Below, piece by piece: positions 14,937 through 25,700 of a stretch of DNA of 64,000 bases. Under the pieces are notes generated by a model. It did not search any database. It was given only the letters and a program-made list of their open reading frames with translations, and was not told where the DNA came from. The stretch is taken from assembly GCF_025457425.1 (NCBI RefSeq), contig NZ_JAMXIA010000001.1, forward strand, positions 1,488,001-1,552,000, in the 5' to 3' direction. The stretch is from Chryseobacterium foetidum (GTDB taxonomy: Bacteria; Bacteroidota; Bacteroidia; Flavobacteriales; Weeksellaceae). The position numbers and the translations under genes are program-made. Positions within the stretch are counted from its first letter, which is position 1. Every line of letters begins with the position of its first letter.

Positions 14937-16229
14937 TTATTTCCCTATAATCGTTTTAATATTGACAAATTCTTTCAAAGCGTGTAAAGAAAGTTCGGTT
15001 CCGTAGCCTGAAGTTTTCGTTCCGCCGAATGGAAAACGGGGATCTGAACTCGTCATTCTGTTGATGTTGACCGTTCCGGATTCTAAACCTTCGATGAAAA
15101 ACTGCTGTCTCTTTTTATCATTTGTCCAGACTGAATTTGACAAACCAAACGGAATATTATTAGCCATTTCAAGGGCTTCATCATCATTTTCAGCAATCAT
15201 AATCATTCCCAAAGGACCGAATAATTCTTCCTGCAAAATCGGATTGCCTTCCTCCACTCTGATAAGCCCAGGATTAAATTCGTTTTCAGAAATTCTTTCT
15301 AACGGAATAATTGCTTCAGCTCCGTTATCCAAAGCTTTTTGATATTGTTTTTCCAAATCATCAGCCAAATCAGGTCTTGCCATTCCGCCTAATTTTGTTT
15401 CCTTTAATTTCGGATCTGCGGGAACATATTTCTTATACTCTTCGATGAATTTTGGTAGAAAATCAAATTCAACAGCTCTCTGGATAATAAATCTTTTGGC
15501 TGCGACACAGGTTTGTCCACAATTTTGAAGTCTTGCCAATGCGCCCACTTTCGCTGCTTCGTCGAGATCAGCATCATCCAAGACTATGAAAGCATCACTT
15601 CCTCCTAATTCCAATAAAGATTTTTTAATATTTTTTCCGGCGATGGCGGCAACTTCTGCTCCTGCTTTTTCGCTTCCGGTAAGACTTACACCCTGAATGG
15701 TTTTATGTTCCAAAACTTCCTCAACTTCTTTATGACCAATCTCAAGATTCTGGAAAACTCCTTCCGGAAATCCGGCTTCAACAAAAACTTTTTCAATTGC
15801 ATTTCCGCTACCGAAACAAATTGAGGCATGTTTTAAAACTACTGTATTTCCCGCCAGAATTGCCGGAGTTGCAAATCGTAAAACCTGCCAGAATGGAAAA
15901 TTCCACGGCATCACACCCAGAATTACACCTTTCGGAACGTAGTGAATTTCTGAAATACTGTATTCGGACTCAATTTTTTCCGTACTTAAAATATTTTCTG
16001 CTTCCGCATAATAATTCATCATTAATGCACACTTTTCAACCTCTGCAACAGATTGTGAAATGGGTTTATTCATTTCACTAGTAATGATTTCGCCAAAAGT
16101 TTCAGAGTTTGATTTAAAAATATCTGCAGCTTTTGCAATGAGTTTCTGCTTTTCTTCAAACGGAACTTTTTTCCATTCCTGAAAGGCTTTGTCAGCTTTT
16201 AGAAGCTTGTTTTCTATTAAATTTTCCAT
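14937..16229 (-). CDS. Aldehyde dehydrogenase, succinate-semialdehyde dehydrogenase-like
   Basis: The 430-residue NAD(P)-dependent dehydrogenase shows the ALDH landmarks: PWNFPFWQVLRFATPAILAG (coenzyme-binding start), GVSLTGSEKAG, catalytic Glu in LLELGGSDAFIV, catalytic Cys in QNCGQTCVAAKRF, and EELFGPLGMIM near the C-terminus. It resembles the Sad/YneI type acting on succinate semialdehyde. The N-terminus starts directly at ENKLLKADKAFQEWKK and lacks the usual INPATGE-type first strand, making it about 20 residues short; I see no in-frame upstream ATG that would restore it. It stands alone, transcribed away from the efflux pump. Substrate is inferred from family resemblance. Confidence 0.85.
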   Translation of the reverse strand: MENLIENKLLKADKAFQEWKKVPFEEKQKLIAKAADIFKSNSETFGEIITSEMNKPISQSVAEVEKCALMMNYYAEAENILSTEKIESEYSISEIHYVPKGVILGVMPWNFPFWQVLRFATPAILAGNTVVLKHASICFGSGNAIEKVFVEAGFPEGVFQNLEIGHKEVEEVLEHKTIQGVSLTGSEKAGAEVAAIAGKNIKKSLLELGGSDAFIVLDDADLDEAAKVGALARLQNCGQTCVAAKRFIIQRAVEFDFLPKFIEEYKKYVPADPKLKETKLGGMARPDLADDLEKQYQKALDNGAEAIIPLERISENEFNPGLIRVEEGNPILQEELFGPLGMIMIAENDDEALEMANNIPFGLSNSVWTNDKKRQQFFIEGLESGTVNINRMTSSDPRFPFGGTKTSGYGTELSLHALKEFVNIKTIIGK

Positions 16230-16489
16230 GTTAGATTTCCATTTTTAAAGATTCGCTTCAGAATCTTCTGCTTTTGGATAAAGCATTTTTAAGGCAACAA
16301 ATTTTGTTCCTTATAACTTTTATTATTACTGATAAATTCTATGAATTGTATTTATTAAGGCTAAAACTTTTTATATATTAAATGAAATTAATCCATAAGA
16401 TTTAGTTCAAAAAATTCTCACGCAGATTACGGTAATTTAGCAGATTTCCTATGACTGGAAATCTTCTCAATCAGCAATCGAAAATTTCA

Positions 16490-17404
16490 TCAAATCATAA
16501 ACCATTCATTAGCCAAACTAGCTGCCAGTCTTGCCGTTCTCTCCTGAATATCAAAATGTGGATTCACTTCTGCGATATCGAGCGCAACCAGCTTTTTATC
16601 TTTCAGAATGTGTCTGTATACATTCATAAAAGCAGCATCAGCAAAGATGCCGTTGTATGCTGCTGCAGAAACTCCAGGCGCAATTGAAGCATTGAAAACA
16701 TCCATGCAAATTGTTACATACAAAACGTCTACAGAATCCGTCAGTTCATTAATTCTCTCAAGTACCGACGGAATATTTTCAAAAAATATTTCATCTGCAA
16801 GAATGTATTTCATTCCAAACTGATGTGCGGTATCGAAAAGTTTTAATGTATTTGAATTTCTCTGTATGCCGATATGAAGAGAATTGATTTCTCCTTCCTG
16901 TGCAATTTGCCAAAATCCTGTGCCGGAGCTTGCTCCCACTCCATTTTCGGGCTGTCTGTTATCAAAATGGGCATCAAAATTAATGATTCCGATTTTCTGT
17001 TCCTGATAAGCCGTTTTTACCCCGCGGTAATGGGCAAAAGTTACTTCATGACCGCCACCGATAACCAAAGATTTGCCGCCTTTCAATAACACTTTTGAAA
17101 CACCTTTTGCCAGCTCGTTCTGTGTATTTTCGAGATTTCCGTTTTCACAGGTAATATTTCCAAAATTCAGCAGTGAAAAATCCGGACGGATCACCGGAAA
17201 ATTACACATGTTTTTTCGGATGACATCCGGCGCATCTTTCGCACCCTGTCTTCCTTTATTTCTGCGAACGCCCTCATCAACGGCGAATCCGTGTAAAACG
17301 AAATCATTAGCTGAAACAGAATCGTAATTATGTTCCTCTCTTACTCTCTGAAATATTCTGTGATGCAATAATTCATCACCGTCATTCCTTCCCTGCCAAA
17401 TCAT
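16490..17404 (-). CDS. hutG: Formimidoylglutamase (arginase/agmatinase superfamily)
   Basis: The 304-residue binuclear Mn hydrolase carries metal-binding motifs VIGGGHEVTFAH, INFDAHFDNRQ and ICMDVFNASIAPGVSAAA. It would split N-formimidoyl-glutamate into glutamate and formamide, the last step of histidine degradation. That choice over arginase or agmatinase rests on its place two genes after hutI in the same operon and on overall resemblance. The start at 17404 (MIWQGRNDGDELLHH) lies 5 bp after the upstream gene's stop. hutH and hutU are not in this window. Confidence 0.88.
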   Translation of the reverse strand: MIWQGRNDGDELLHHRIFQRVREEHNYDSVSANDFVLHGFAVDEGVRRNKGRQGAKDAPDVIRKNMCNFPVIRPDFSLLNFGNITCENGNLENTQNELAKGVSKVLLKGGKSLVIGGGHEVTFAHYRGVKTAYQEQKIGIINFDAHFDNRQPENGVGASSGTGFWQIAQEGEINSLHIGIQRNSNTLKLFDTAHQFGMKYILADEIFFENIPSVLERINELTDSVDVLYVTICMDVFNASIAPGVSAAAYNGIFADAAFMNVYRHILKDKKLVALDIAEVNPHFDIQERTARLAASLANEWFMI

Positions 17405-17409
17405 TTTAT

Positions 17410-18516
17410 TTAATTTTGATTTACATTATAGCGTTCAAAACTCTGCCAGTATTTATCCTTATATATTTCGAGTGACATTTTGTATTCAGGATGGTTTTTT
17501 ATGATGTTTTGCAAAACCTTTGATACTTTTCTGAAATCTTTGCTTGCAAAATAAATCTCTCTTACATTATTGGCACTTTCTCTCCCGATGTAAACGCTTC
17601 CACCTTCATTTTTCAGACTTTGATAAGCAGTTTCCTCGATACTGTCCAGCTTCTCATAATCGCTGCTTTCGGGAAGACCGTTGTTTTCATTTCCGTTATA
17701 TTTAATTTTCAGGGCAGAAATCCAGGGATAGGATGCTTTGGATTCGTAGTTCAGTGCAGTGGTATTTACAGTGGCAATCAACGGTAATCCGTTATTCAGC
17801 ACAGCTTCCAAAACCGAATAAGCGTCTTCGTCACCCATATCTTTGAGGTTTTTATATTTTTCAATAAATTCTCTCTCCCTCCACGATAAAAAGTCTTTTA
17901 ATTTGGAAACAGGCACAAGCTCAGCTTCAGCCTCATCTTTACCGATGACATTAAATGTGTCGATTTGCGTTGCAAAATTGAGTTCCCCCAGAAAATTATC
18001 CAGAAAAATACAGACTCCGGTTACGCAGTCGTTTTTGTTTTCTTCAGTTAAGCCATCGTAAACAAAAGTTACATCAATCTCGTCGGGATATCCTTCGATT
18101 TCATTGGAGTAGAAAAAAATATTATCCTGTGAAAAATCTTTTCCATCCATTTTAATTCCGTGGTCGAGATTCATTTCGGGCTTCAGTGCTGTGAATTTCC
18201 AGTGTTCCAGCTTTGGTGCTTCGGCGATAATTTCCTCTGCAAAAACAATGTTTTTGATATCTCCATCTGCTGTAATTATTAATTCTGCGACTGCATCATC
18301 ACTCATTCCGCACAGAAAATAATAACCTTCACTAAGCTGTTTCAGTTTAGGTGAAATTTCATCAAAAAAATCTTTCTCTATGTTTTTATGATTTTTAATA
18401 ACTTCATAAAAATGTTTTTCTTTCGTTAAAAACCAATCCCAGAAATCTTTATAATTCCTGATCTCGACACCCCCGTTTTTCTCTTTCTTTCCGAAAACTT
18501 TATTAAAAATTCCCAT
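17410..18516 (-). CDS. DUF695-like protein in the hut operon
   Basis: This 368-residue protein has no signal peptide or membrane segment and is acidic. The C-terminal half (~235-368) resembles the DUF695 family: PLIATVNTTALNYESKASYPW, VYIGRESANNVREIYFAS and a final DKYWQSFERY. The N-terminal half (~20-200) has FWDWFLTKEKHFYEVIKNH and alternating strand-like segments I cannot assign. It starts 1 bp from the hutI stop and ends 5 bp before hutG, so it is co-transcribed with both. No catalytic motif is evident; a role tied to histidine catabolism is only suggested by position. Confidence 0.7.
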   Translation of the reverse strand: MGIFNKVFGKKEKNGGVEIRNYKDFWDWFLTKEKHFYEVIKNHKNIEKDFFDEISPKLKQLSEGYYFLCGMSDDAVAELIITADGDIKNIVFAEEIIAEAPKLEHWKFTALKPEMNLDHGIKMDGKDFSQDNIFFYSNEIEGYPDEIDVTFVYDGLTEENKNDCVTGVCIFLDNFLGELNFATQIDTFNVIGKDEAEAELVPVSKLKDFLSWREREFIEKYKNLKDMGDEDAYSVLEAVLNNGLPLIATVNTTALNYESKASYPWISALKIKYNGNENNGLPESSDYEKLDSIEETAYQSLKNEGGSVYIGRESANNVREIYFASKDFRKVSKVLQNIIKNHPEYKMSLEIYKDKYWQSFERYNVNQN

Positions 18517-18517
18517 T

Positions 18518-19744
18518 TTATTTTATTTTTTCACCGTCAATAAAAACATTTTCTGTCTTCAGACTCCCCTGATTGTACAGTACATTCTGGAAATTATCTG
18601 TTTTAAAGGTAACAAAATCAGCTTTCATTTCTTCTTTCAATATTCCTCTGTCTTCCAAACTCAATGCAAAAGCTGAGCGGAAAGTCATTCCGCCCAAAAC
18701 TTCAGCTGTCGTCAGTTTTTCAAATGTGGCTAAGATGGAAGCCTGTGTAATCAGATTTCCCATCGGCGCTGAACCGGGATTCCAGTCGCTTGCAATGGCG
18801 ACGATTGCTCCGGCATCCAGTAATTTTCTGGCAGGAGTAAATTTTTCTCCTAAACCTAAACTTGCGCCAGGTAAAGCTGTTGCAACTGTATCTGAGTTTG
18901 CCAAAAACTCAATATCCTCATCGATTGTAGCCTCCAAATGATCTGCAGATTTTGCTCCAACTTCCACAGCGATTCTCGAACTTCCCGGTGTAAATTGGTC
19001 GGCATGAACGGTAATTTCAAAACCTAAATCTTTAGTTTTAAGTAAAAACTCTTTACTCTCTTCAGGCTGAAATGCTGATTTTTCGATAAAAATATCGACG
19101 CGGTCTGCGAGTTTTTCTTCTTTTACTTTTGGCAAAATTTCGGTTAAAATATAATTTAAATATTCTTCGTTCGTTCCCTCAAAATCTCTCGGTTTTAAAT
19201 GAGCTGAAAGACAGGTTGGAACTAAAGTCGCTTTTGTCTGCTGCTGTGCTTTTTTAATGATCCGAAGCATTTTTAGTTCATTTTCTACATCTAAACCGTA
19301 ACCGCTTTTTACTTCAATCGTTGTAATTCCAAGAGAAATTAAAAAATCAATTCTCTCCAAAAGCGTTCTGAGTAATTCTTCTTCAGAAGCCTGTCTTGTA
19401 TGTTGAACAGAGCTCCAGATTCCTCCTCCACTTTCGGCGATTTCGAGATATGTTTTACCGGCATTTCTCATGGCAAAATCATTGGCGCGGTTTCCGCCGA
19501 AGCAGATGTGCGTGTGCGAATCAACGAAAGCGGGAAGCGCGATTTGTACGCCTTCGACAGCTTCAATTTCTATATTTTGATTTTCAGATTTTAATGTTTC
19601 AAAATTTCCTACCTGCCGGATCTTATTGTTTTGAATTAAAATTCCGCCATCAGCAATAATTTCGAGCTGCTCGTCTGAAAGTTTTCCTCTTAACGGAAGA
19701 TTGGCAAGTGTAACAACCTGCCTGAAAGGGCCAATTAGTTTCAT
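18518..19744 (-). CDS. hutI: Imidazolonepropionase
   Basis: The 408-residue amidohydrolase has the metal-binding motif DSHTHICFGG near residues 70-80, VKSGYGLDVENELKML, HADQF (~245) and IASDWNPGSAPMGN (~315-330), which are hallmarks of HutI. It hydrolyses 4-imidazolone-5-propanoate to N-formimidoyl-glutamate, the substrate of HutG two genes downstream. Length is normal. It is the first gene of a tight three-gene minus-strand operon, with a TATTTTTG promoter element upstream. Confidence 0.95.
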   Translation of the reverse strand: MKLIGPFRQVVTLANLPLRGKLSDEQLEIIADGGILIQNNKIRQVGNFETLKSENQNIEIEAVEGVQIALPAFVDSHTHICFGGNRANDFAMRNAGKTYLEIAESGGGIWSSVQHTRQASEEELLRTLLERIDFLISLGITTIEVKSGYGLDVENELKMLRIIKKAQQQTKATLVPTCLSAHLKPRDFEGTNEEYLNYILTEILPKVKEEKLADRVDIFIEKSAFQPEESKEFLLKTKDLGFEITVHADQFTPGSSRIAVEVGAKSADHLEATIDEDIEFLANSDTVATALPGASLGLGEKFTPARKLLDAGAIVAIASDWNPGSAPMGNLITQASILATFEKLTTAEVLGGMTFRSAFALSLEDRGILKEEMKADFVTFKTDNFQNVLYNQGSLKTENVFIDGEKIK

Positions 19745-19803
19745 TAAAAATTAGGTTAAGGTTGACGTTGAGGCTGAAAAGCACAACTCATCAATTTTCA
19801 TTT

Positions 19804-19811
19804 CAAAAATA
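19804..19811 (-). promoter_or_regulatory. Promoter -7 element of the hut operon
   Basis: On the minus strand TATTTTTG lies about 60 bp upstream of the hutI start, matching the Bacteroidetes -7 consensus TAnnTTTG. Confidence 0.45.
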
Positions 19812-19893
19812 CTTAAAATATATCAATTGTTTTAATGTAAAACATTCCGGATTCCAAACTTTGAATTTGACGAAAATTTATACCATCTCAACC

Positions 19894-19922
19894 TTTGCCT
19901 AAACCTAAAATTGTTATCTTTA
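19894..19922 (+). promoter_or_regulatory. Promoter of ruvB
   Basis: TTTG (19894-19897) and TATCTTTA (19915-19922) are spaced by 17 bp and lie upstream of the ATG at 19943, supporting that start over the TTG at 19895. Confidence 0.5.
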
Positions 19923-19942
19923 CGGTAAATGAAACTGAATTA

Positions 19943-20965
19943 ATGCCCGATTTTTTACATCCAGACAAAGACAATTACTCCAATGAGGAGCTGATGCAGG
20001 AAGAACAGATTCGCCCGCAGAGCTTTAAAGATTTTGCAGGACAGCGGAAAACACTGGAGAATCTTGAAGTTTTCGTTAGTGCTGCCAAGAGACGTGGCGG
20101 TGCACTCGACCATGTATTGTTGCACGGCCCGCCCGGTTTGGGGAAAACCACTTTGGCGAATATTATTGCCAATGAACTGGGAGTTGGCTGCAAAATTACT
20201 TCAGGTCCTGTTTTGGATAAGCCCGGAAGTTTAGCCGGCTTGCTGACGAATCTTGAGGAAAACGATGTACTCTTCATCGATGAAATTCACAGACTTTCAC
20301 CTGTTGTAGAAGAATATCTCTATTCTGCGATGGAAGATTATAAAATCGACATCATGCTGGAAAGCGGCCCGAATGCGAGAAGTGTTCAGATTGGTCTGAA
20401 TCCTTTTACCTTAGTGGGAGCAACCACCAGAAGCGGAATGCTGACCAAGCCGATGCTGGCAAGATTCGGTATTCAAAGCAGACTGGAATATTATACGATT
20501 GAACTGTTGTCAATGATTATCATCAGAAGTGCACGAGTTTTAGGTGTGAAAATTTATGAAGATGCTGCAATTGAAATTGCCAGAAGAAGCCGCGGAACAC
20601 CGAGAATTGCCAACGCTTTACTGCGGAGAGTTCGTGATTTCGCCGAAATCAAAGGTGACGGTGAAATTGAAATTGAAATCACAAAATATGCCTTGAATTC
20701 TCTGAATGTCGATGAATTTGGTTTGGATGAAATGGATAATAAAATCATGCGTGTGATGATTGAAAACTTCAGAGGGAAGCCTGTGGGAATTTCAGCTTTG
20801 GCAACATCCATCGCAGAAAATCCAGAAACGCTGGAAGAAGTGTATGAACCGTTTTTGATTCAGGAAGGTTTTATCATCAGAACTCCACGGGGAAGAGAGG
20901 TGACGGAGAAAGCTTATAAACATTTGAATATTGCTGTGCCGAGAAATCCGGGGGAACTTTTTTAA
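19943..20965 (+). CDS. ruvB: Holliday junction branch migration helicase RuvB
   Basis: The 340-residue AAA+ motor shows Walker [12 protein letters not shown], Walker [10 protein letters not shown], sensor [10 protein letters not shown], the Arg-finger region and the C-terminal winged helix with [14 protein letters not shown]. The start [21 protein letters not shown] is preferred because the longer frame opens at a TTG within the promoter. RuvB drives branch migration with RuvA and RuvC, which are not in this window. Length is normal. Confidence 0.97.
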   Translation: MPDFLHPDKDNYSNEELMQEEQIRPQSFKDFAGQRKTLENLEVFVSAAKRRGGALDHVLLHGPPGLGKTTLANIIANELGVGCKITSGPVLDKPGSLAGLLTNLEENDVLFIDEIHRLSPVVEEYLYSAMEDYKIDIMLESGPNARSVQIGLNPFTLVGATTRSGMLTKPMLARFGIQSRLEYYTIELLSMIIIRSARVLGVKIYEDAAIEIARRSRGTPRIANALLRRVRDFAEIKGDGEIEIEITKYALNSLNVDEFGLDEMDNKIMRVMIENFRGKPVGISALATSIAENPETLEEVYEPFLIQEGFIIRTPRGREVTEKAYKHLNIAVPRNPGELF

Positions 20966-21075
20966 AGGAAAAAGATTTTGATGTGCTCATTCTTTTAACT
21001 TAAAAAATTGGAAATTCATTCTATATTACTTCTGCCCAATAATTTAAAATCAATAACATAAAATAATAAACTTAT

Positions 21076-21942
21076 ATGAAACTATATCCAATTCAATGCG
21101 GGAAATTTAAGCTCGACGGCGGAGCGATGTTTGGGGTCGTCCCAAAAAGTCTGTGGGAGAAAAGCAATCCTGCAGACGAAAGAAATTTAATTGAACTCGG
21201 AACAAGATCTCTGCTTGTGGAAGACGGCAAAAAATTAATTTTAATTGATTGCGGTCTGGGAAATAAGCAGGACGATAAATTCTTTGGTCACTATTCTCTT
21301 TGGGGCGACGACACTTTAGATAAAAATTTGAAGAAGTACGGTTTCGTGAAGGAAGACATTACTGATGTTTTTCTTACCCATCTTCACTTCGATCACTGCG
21401 GTGGTGCCATTGAATGGAATGACGACCGATCAGGCTATAGACCGGCCTTTAAAAATGCACAGTTCTGGACGAATGAAAATCACTGGCAATGGGCTACTGA
21501 ACCCAACCCAAGAGAGAAAGCCAGTTTTTTAAAGGAAAATATTTTACCTATTCAGGAAAGTGGACAGTTGAATTTTCTACCACTTCCAACCAACGGAAAT
21601 TATGGTTTCGCACCGGATTTGAAAATGGATGTTATTTTTGTGGATGGTCACACCGAAAAACAGATGCTTCCTGTCATTCAATATCAGGAAAAAACAATTG
21701 TTTTTGCAGCTGATTTAATTCCGACGACAGGACACATTCCACAAGTTTATGTGATGGGATATGATACAAGACCACTTTTGACAGTGGAAGAAAAAGCTAA
21801 ATTTCTAAAGCAATGCGTAGACAATGACTATTTATTGTTTTTTGAACATGATGCACACCACGAACTGGCAAGTTTAAAAATGACTGAAAAAGGAGTTCGC
21901 CTGGATGAGACTTTCAGTTTTAATGATGTTTTTGGATATTAA
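21076..21942 (+). CDS. MBL-fold metallo-hydrolase
   Basis: The 288-residue metallo-beta-lactamase-fold enzyme has the dinuclear zinc motif THLHFDHCGG (HxHxDH) near residues 106-115, IFVDGHTEKQM (third His) and ENDYLLFFEHDAHH-type terminal residues, here DYLLFFEHDAHH. No signal peptide, so cytosolic. The overall layout resembles lactonase/AttM-like hydrolases, but substrate cannot be determined. It is 8 bp upstream of coaE and likely co-transcribed. Confidence 0.88.
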   Translation: MKLYPIQCGKFKLDGGAMFGVVPKSLWEKSNPADERNLIELGTRSLLVEDGKKLILIDCGLGNKQDDKFFGHYSLWGDDTLDKNLKKYGFVKEDITDVFLTHLHFDHCGGAIEWNDDRSGYRPAFKNAQFWTNENHWQWATEPNPREKASFLKENILPIQESGQLNFLPLPTNGNYGFAPDLKMDVIFVDGHTEKQMLPVIQYQEKTIVFAADLIPTTGHIPQVYVMGYDTRPLLTVEEKAKFLKQCVDNDYLLFFEHDAHHELASLKMTEKGVRLDETFSFNDVFGY

Positions 21943-21950
21943 TTTGAGCT

Positions 21951-22586
21951 ATGGAAGAAGTAAATTCAGAAAATCAGAAAAGCGAACCCGATCCCTTATC
22001 TGCGCCGAAAATAATTGGCTTGACAGGAGGCATTGGTTCAGGAAAAACCACGGTGGCAAAATTCATTGAAGAGTGTGGATTTCCTGTCTATTATTCAGAT
22101 GACCGTGCTAAAGAGATTGTGAACGATAATGAAGAATTAAAATTAAAAATCAAAGCACTTCTGGGTCCGCAAGCCTATAATGAAAAAGGACTGTACGACC
22201 GCAAGTTTGTATCAGAAATGGTTTTTAATGACAGTGAGCTGCTTCAGGCTCTTAATGAAATTATTCATCCTGCAGTACGCATCGATTTTGAAGATTGGGT
22301 AAAGAAGCAGGAAAAATATCTGGTATTCAAAGAGACGGCTTTGCTGTTTGAGTTGAAATTAAATAAGCAATGTTACCGCTCGATTTTAGTAACTGCCGAA
22401 GACAACATCCGAATCAAAAGGGTAATGGATAGGGACGGAAAAACGTATCGTGAAGTACAATCGGTTATGGAAAAACAAATGCCTGAAAAAGAAAAAATAA
22501 AACTCGCTAATTGTGTCATTTATAACAATACCAATTTGGATGACCTAAAAGATCAAACTGAAAAAGTTATTTTTGAAATTGAATAA
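21951..22586 (+). CDS. coaE: Dephospho-CoA kinase
   Basis: The 211-residue P-loop kinase has GLTGGIGSGKTTVAKFIEE (Walker A, ~23-41), YSDDRAKEIV, and the LID region RIKRVMDRDGKTYREV. It catalyses the last step of coenzyme A synthesis, ATP plus dephospho-CoA to CoA. It carries about 20 extra polar residues before the P-loop (EEVNSENQKSEPDPLSAPK) compared with the typical start. Strong terminator follows. Confidence 0.95.
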   Translation: MEEVNSENQKSEPDPLSAPKIIGLTGGIGSGKTTVAKFIEECGFPVYYSDDRAKEIVNDNEELKLKIKALLGPQAYNEKGLYDRKFVSEMVFNDSELLQALNEIIHPAVRIDFEDWVKKQEKYLVFKETALLFELKLNKQCYRSILVTAEDNIRIKRVMDRDGKTYREVQSVMEKQMPEKEKIKLANCVIYNNTNLDDLKDQTEKVIFEIE

Positions 22587-22625
22587 AGAGAAATCCCGCT
22601 GAAAATTTTCGGCGGGATTTCTCTT
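22587..22625 (+). terminator. Terminator of coaE
   Basis: AGAGAAATCCCGC pairs perfectly with GCGGGATTTCTCT around a 13-base loop, followed by TATATT. It could act in both directions. Confidence 0.85.
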
Positions 22626-22732
22626 ATATTGATTCAAATTACAGATACAATTTTCAATGTTTGTATTATAAGGATTGCATCCTATCCTTTATTAAGGCGT
22701 CTCGCTGGGACTCTAAATTATAATCTTACATT

Positions 22733-22770
22733 TTACAAAAAAAATAAGCTCTCATTTCTGAGAGCTTATT
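22733..22770 (-). terminator. Terminator of the FN3/GEVED exoprotein gene
   Basis: AATAAGCTCTCA and TGAGAGCTTATT form a perfect stem; on the minus strand it is followed by eight T residues. Confidence 0.85.
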
Positions 22771-22788
22771 CTATGTAAATCTAATTTA

Positions 22789-25700
22789 TTATTCTTTAAT
22801 AAATTTCTTCTGAACTGTTTTGTCGCCGTCCACCAGTTCAATCACGTACAATCCGTTGATTAATCTGCTTACGTCGATCTTGTTGTTCAGGATCAATCCG
22901 TCTGATACCAGCTGACCAGCTGCACTGTAAATTTTGTAATTGGCTTTTTTGCTGATATTTTTTACATTCAGTACAGTAGCTACCGGGTTAGGGTAAATCA
23001 TGATGTCGGTTTGGTTAAGAGGGTTTACAACAGCCTGCTTAACGATTCTTACAAGATAATCTTCAACCTCACCATTGGCAAAACTCGTACAGTTTACAGG
23101 AATACCATCTTTCTGCATCGCTACTCTCATCATTACATATTTGTAATCTGTAAGGCTCACGAAAGCGTCATCAGGAACTGTAAATGAAGCACTTGCATTG
23201 TCTGCGGTGTTCGGTCCGTTTGAAAGGATTTTTTCGTTGATATCGAAGTATCCGTTTCTGTTGAAGTCAATCCATACTGCCACTCCGGTATTGGAACCGG
23301 TAGATGAAGTTTTATCAACTCTGATCACGTTACCCTGACTTCCCTGAACCAAAACAATCTGCTTACCGTCTGTATTGGTTTCATAATAATGATATCCCGG
23401 AGCACCTCCTGTAGTCTCATTAACATAGGCCTGACCCTGATAAGGTGTAACAGTAACCTTGTTGATGTACTCACTTCCTGCATTGCTTCCTCCCATCTGA
23501 CAGTAGGTTACAGTTGGAGTTGTGAAATAGTACAGTGGCGTAAAGTTACCCGGAGTACCGGTACATACGTTCGCAATCTGCATTTCGTATTTGGTAAGCT
23601 CAAGCAAACCTGTGATTAAGTGAGTATTGGTATTGTTCACCGTAACCGTAGTCCAGCTCGGAATTCCCACTTTTCTGTATCTTAAGATATAGCTGTTTGT
23701 AGCACCGGTTCCTGTATAAGGTTCCCATGTAACTTCAGCACTTGTAGGATTCAGTTGAGTAATCGTCAATCCCGGAGGCGGAATAGAACAGACTCTGATT
23801 GTAGTAAACACTACCGGGTTTGACCATGGGTTTGGAGTGGTTTCTCCCACACAGATATTGGCAATCTGAACCTCATAAGTCACATAAGAACTTAACCCCT
23901 GAAGAATATAAGTATTCGTTGGAGGAACAGGTAATGTAATTGTAGGCTCCCAGTTGGTCGCACCAACAACTCTGTATCTCAGGATATAAGTTGCACTAGG
24001 TACAATCGGGTTCCATGTAACGGTTGCAGAACCTGAAGTTACACTTGAGATCGTAACGTTTGGAGGCGTAGGATCACATCGTGTAGTGAATGTTCTGATC
24101 GCTCCCGGAGTTCCGGCGATACCGTTACAAACCGCAGAGATCTGAACTTCATACGTTGTAGCCGGGGTCAAACCGTTTAACGTCAATGGTGGGTTATTAG
24201 TGATGGTAGAAGCGTTCACGTTAGTCCACGGAGAAGCTGGTGTAGTTACCGGTCTGTACTGCACGATAAAGTTTAGGTTACCGGATGTATTCACCCAGTT
24301 TACTACAGCAGAATTATGAGTAACCGTAGTAAATGTAGGTGGTGTCGGAGCAACATTGTTACAAGGTCTCAGTTTTACATAATAATCTTCAACTTCACCG
24401 TTTGCAGGGCTCGTACACATCGTTGGAGCAGCACCACGATTTAATACAACTCTCATGGTAGTATTAAATGGTCCTGTATAAACAGTTTGCGGAACATCGA
24501 AAGTTGCAGTTACCGGTGTTGTAGTACTTGATGCAGAGATCAATATTCTCTCATCATTAGCAAAAGTACCGTCTCTGTTATAATCAATCCAGGCTGTCAC
24601 TGCATCAGCAGATGTAGAACCTGTCCATCCCTTGGCAACCGAAATTTGGTTATTGGTAGAACCAATTTCCAGATTGATTAAAGTTGCAGGAGTATTATAT
24701 AAAGTATAACCGTTCTGAGTTGAGGTATTGCTCATCACAGCCTGACCTGTAGGGCTCACTGTAACGTTGGCAATATGATCGTTTGTTCCACCTCCAGTCA
24801 TAGGACAGTAAGTAAGCGGCGGAGTAGTGAAAGGCACTGAAGCACCAAACGCTCCCCATGTAGTTCCACATTTAGCTTGGATCTGTACCTGATAAGCAGT
24901 CTGCTCAGTTAATCCTGTAATTGTATGCCAGCTTTGCCCGGCAGGTAACTCAAGATAACCTAATGGTGTAGGCAACCATGCACCAGTTGTTCCCTGTCTC
25001 CATCTGATTCTATAGGTAGCGTTTGCTGTCGGTAACCATGAAACATATGCTGTCGTAGCTGTAAGATTCGTTACAGTAGGTACCGGAGCAGTTGTACTGC
25101 ATGGCTGAAGATCGATCAGTCTTACATTATAATCCTCAACCTCACCCCATGTGAATGTTCCACAAGGATTAGGTGTGGCACCTTCTACAAGCACTACTCT
25201 CATTCGTACCGGAAGTGTACCTGCATAAGCACCTTGCGCAACTGTAGGAACAGTAAAGTTTGTATTATTTACAACAGATACAGTGTTAGACGGAGAGTCT
25301 AAAACAAGTTCATTGGCAACATCACCAAAAATGCCGTTTCTGTTAAAATCGATCCAGGCTCTGGTTCCAGAAGCATAGGTTGAGTTGGGCCAGATTTTAG
25401 TTGCTGAAATAGCATTATTCGAAGTTCCTCTGATAAGAGTAATCTGACGTGTAGTATCAGCAGTATAATCTGAATAGAATGGCGGGGGTGTCGCAGAATT
25501 ACTTACCATTGCTGCAAACCCAGTGGGAGTTACAGTAACATTAGAAAGATATTCGTACACAGTTGTACTTGTAGGGTTTGAAGTACAATATGTTAATGCT
25601 GGTGTACTGAATGGAACACTTGCAGAAAATGCACCGGTAACACCACCACAGATTGTTGCCACCTGTACTTCGTATGCCGTAGATTCTGCTAGACCAGGAA

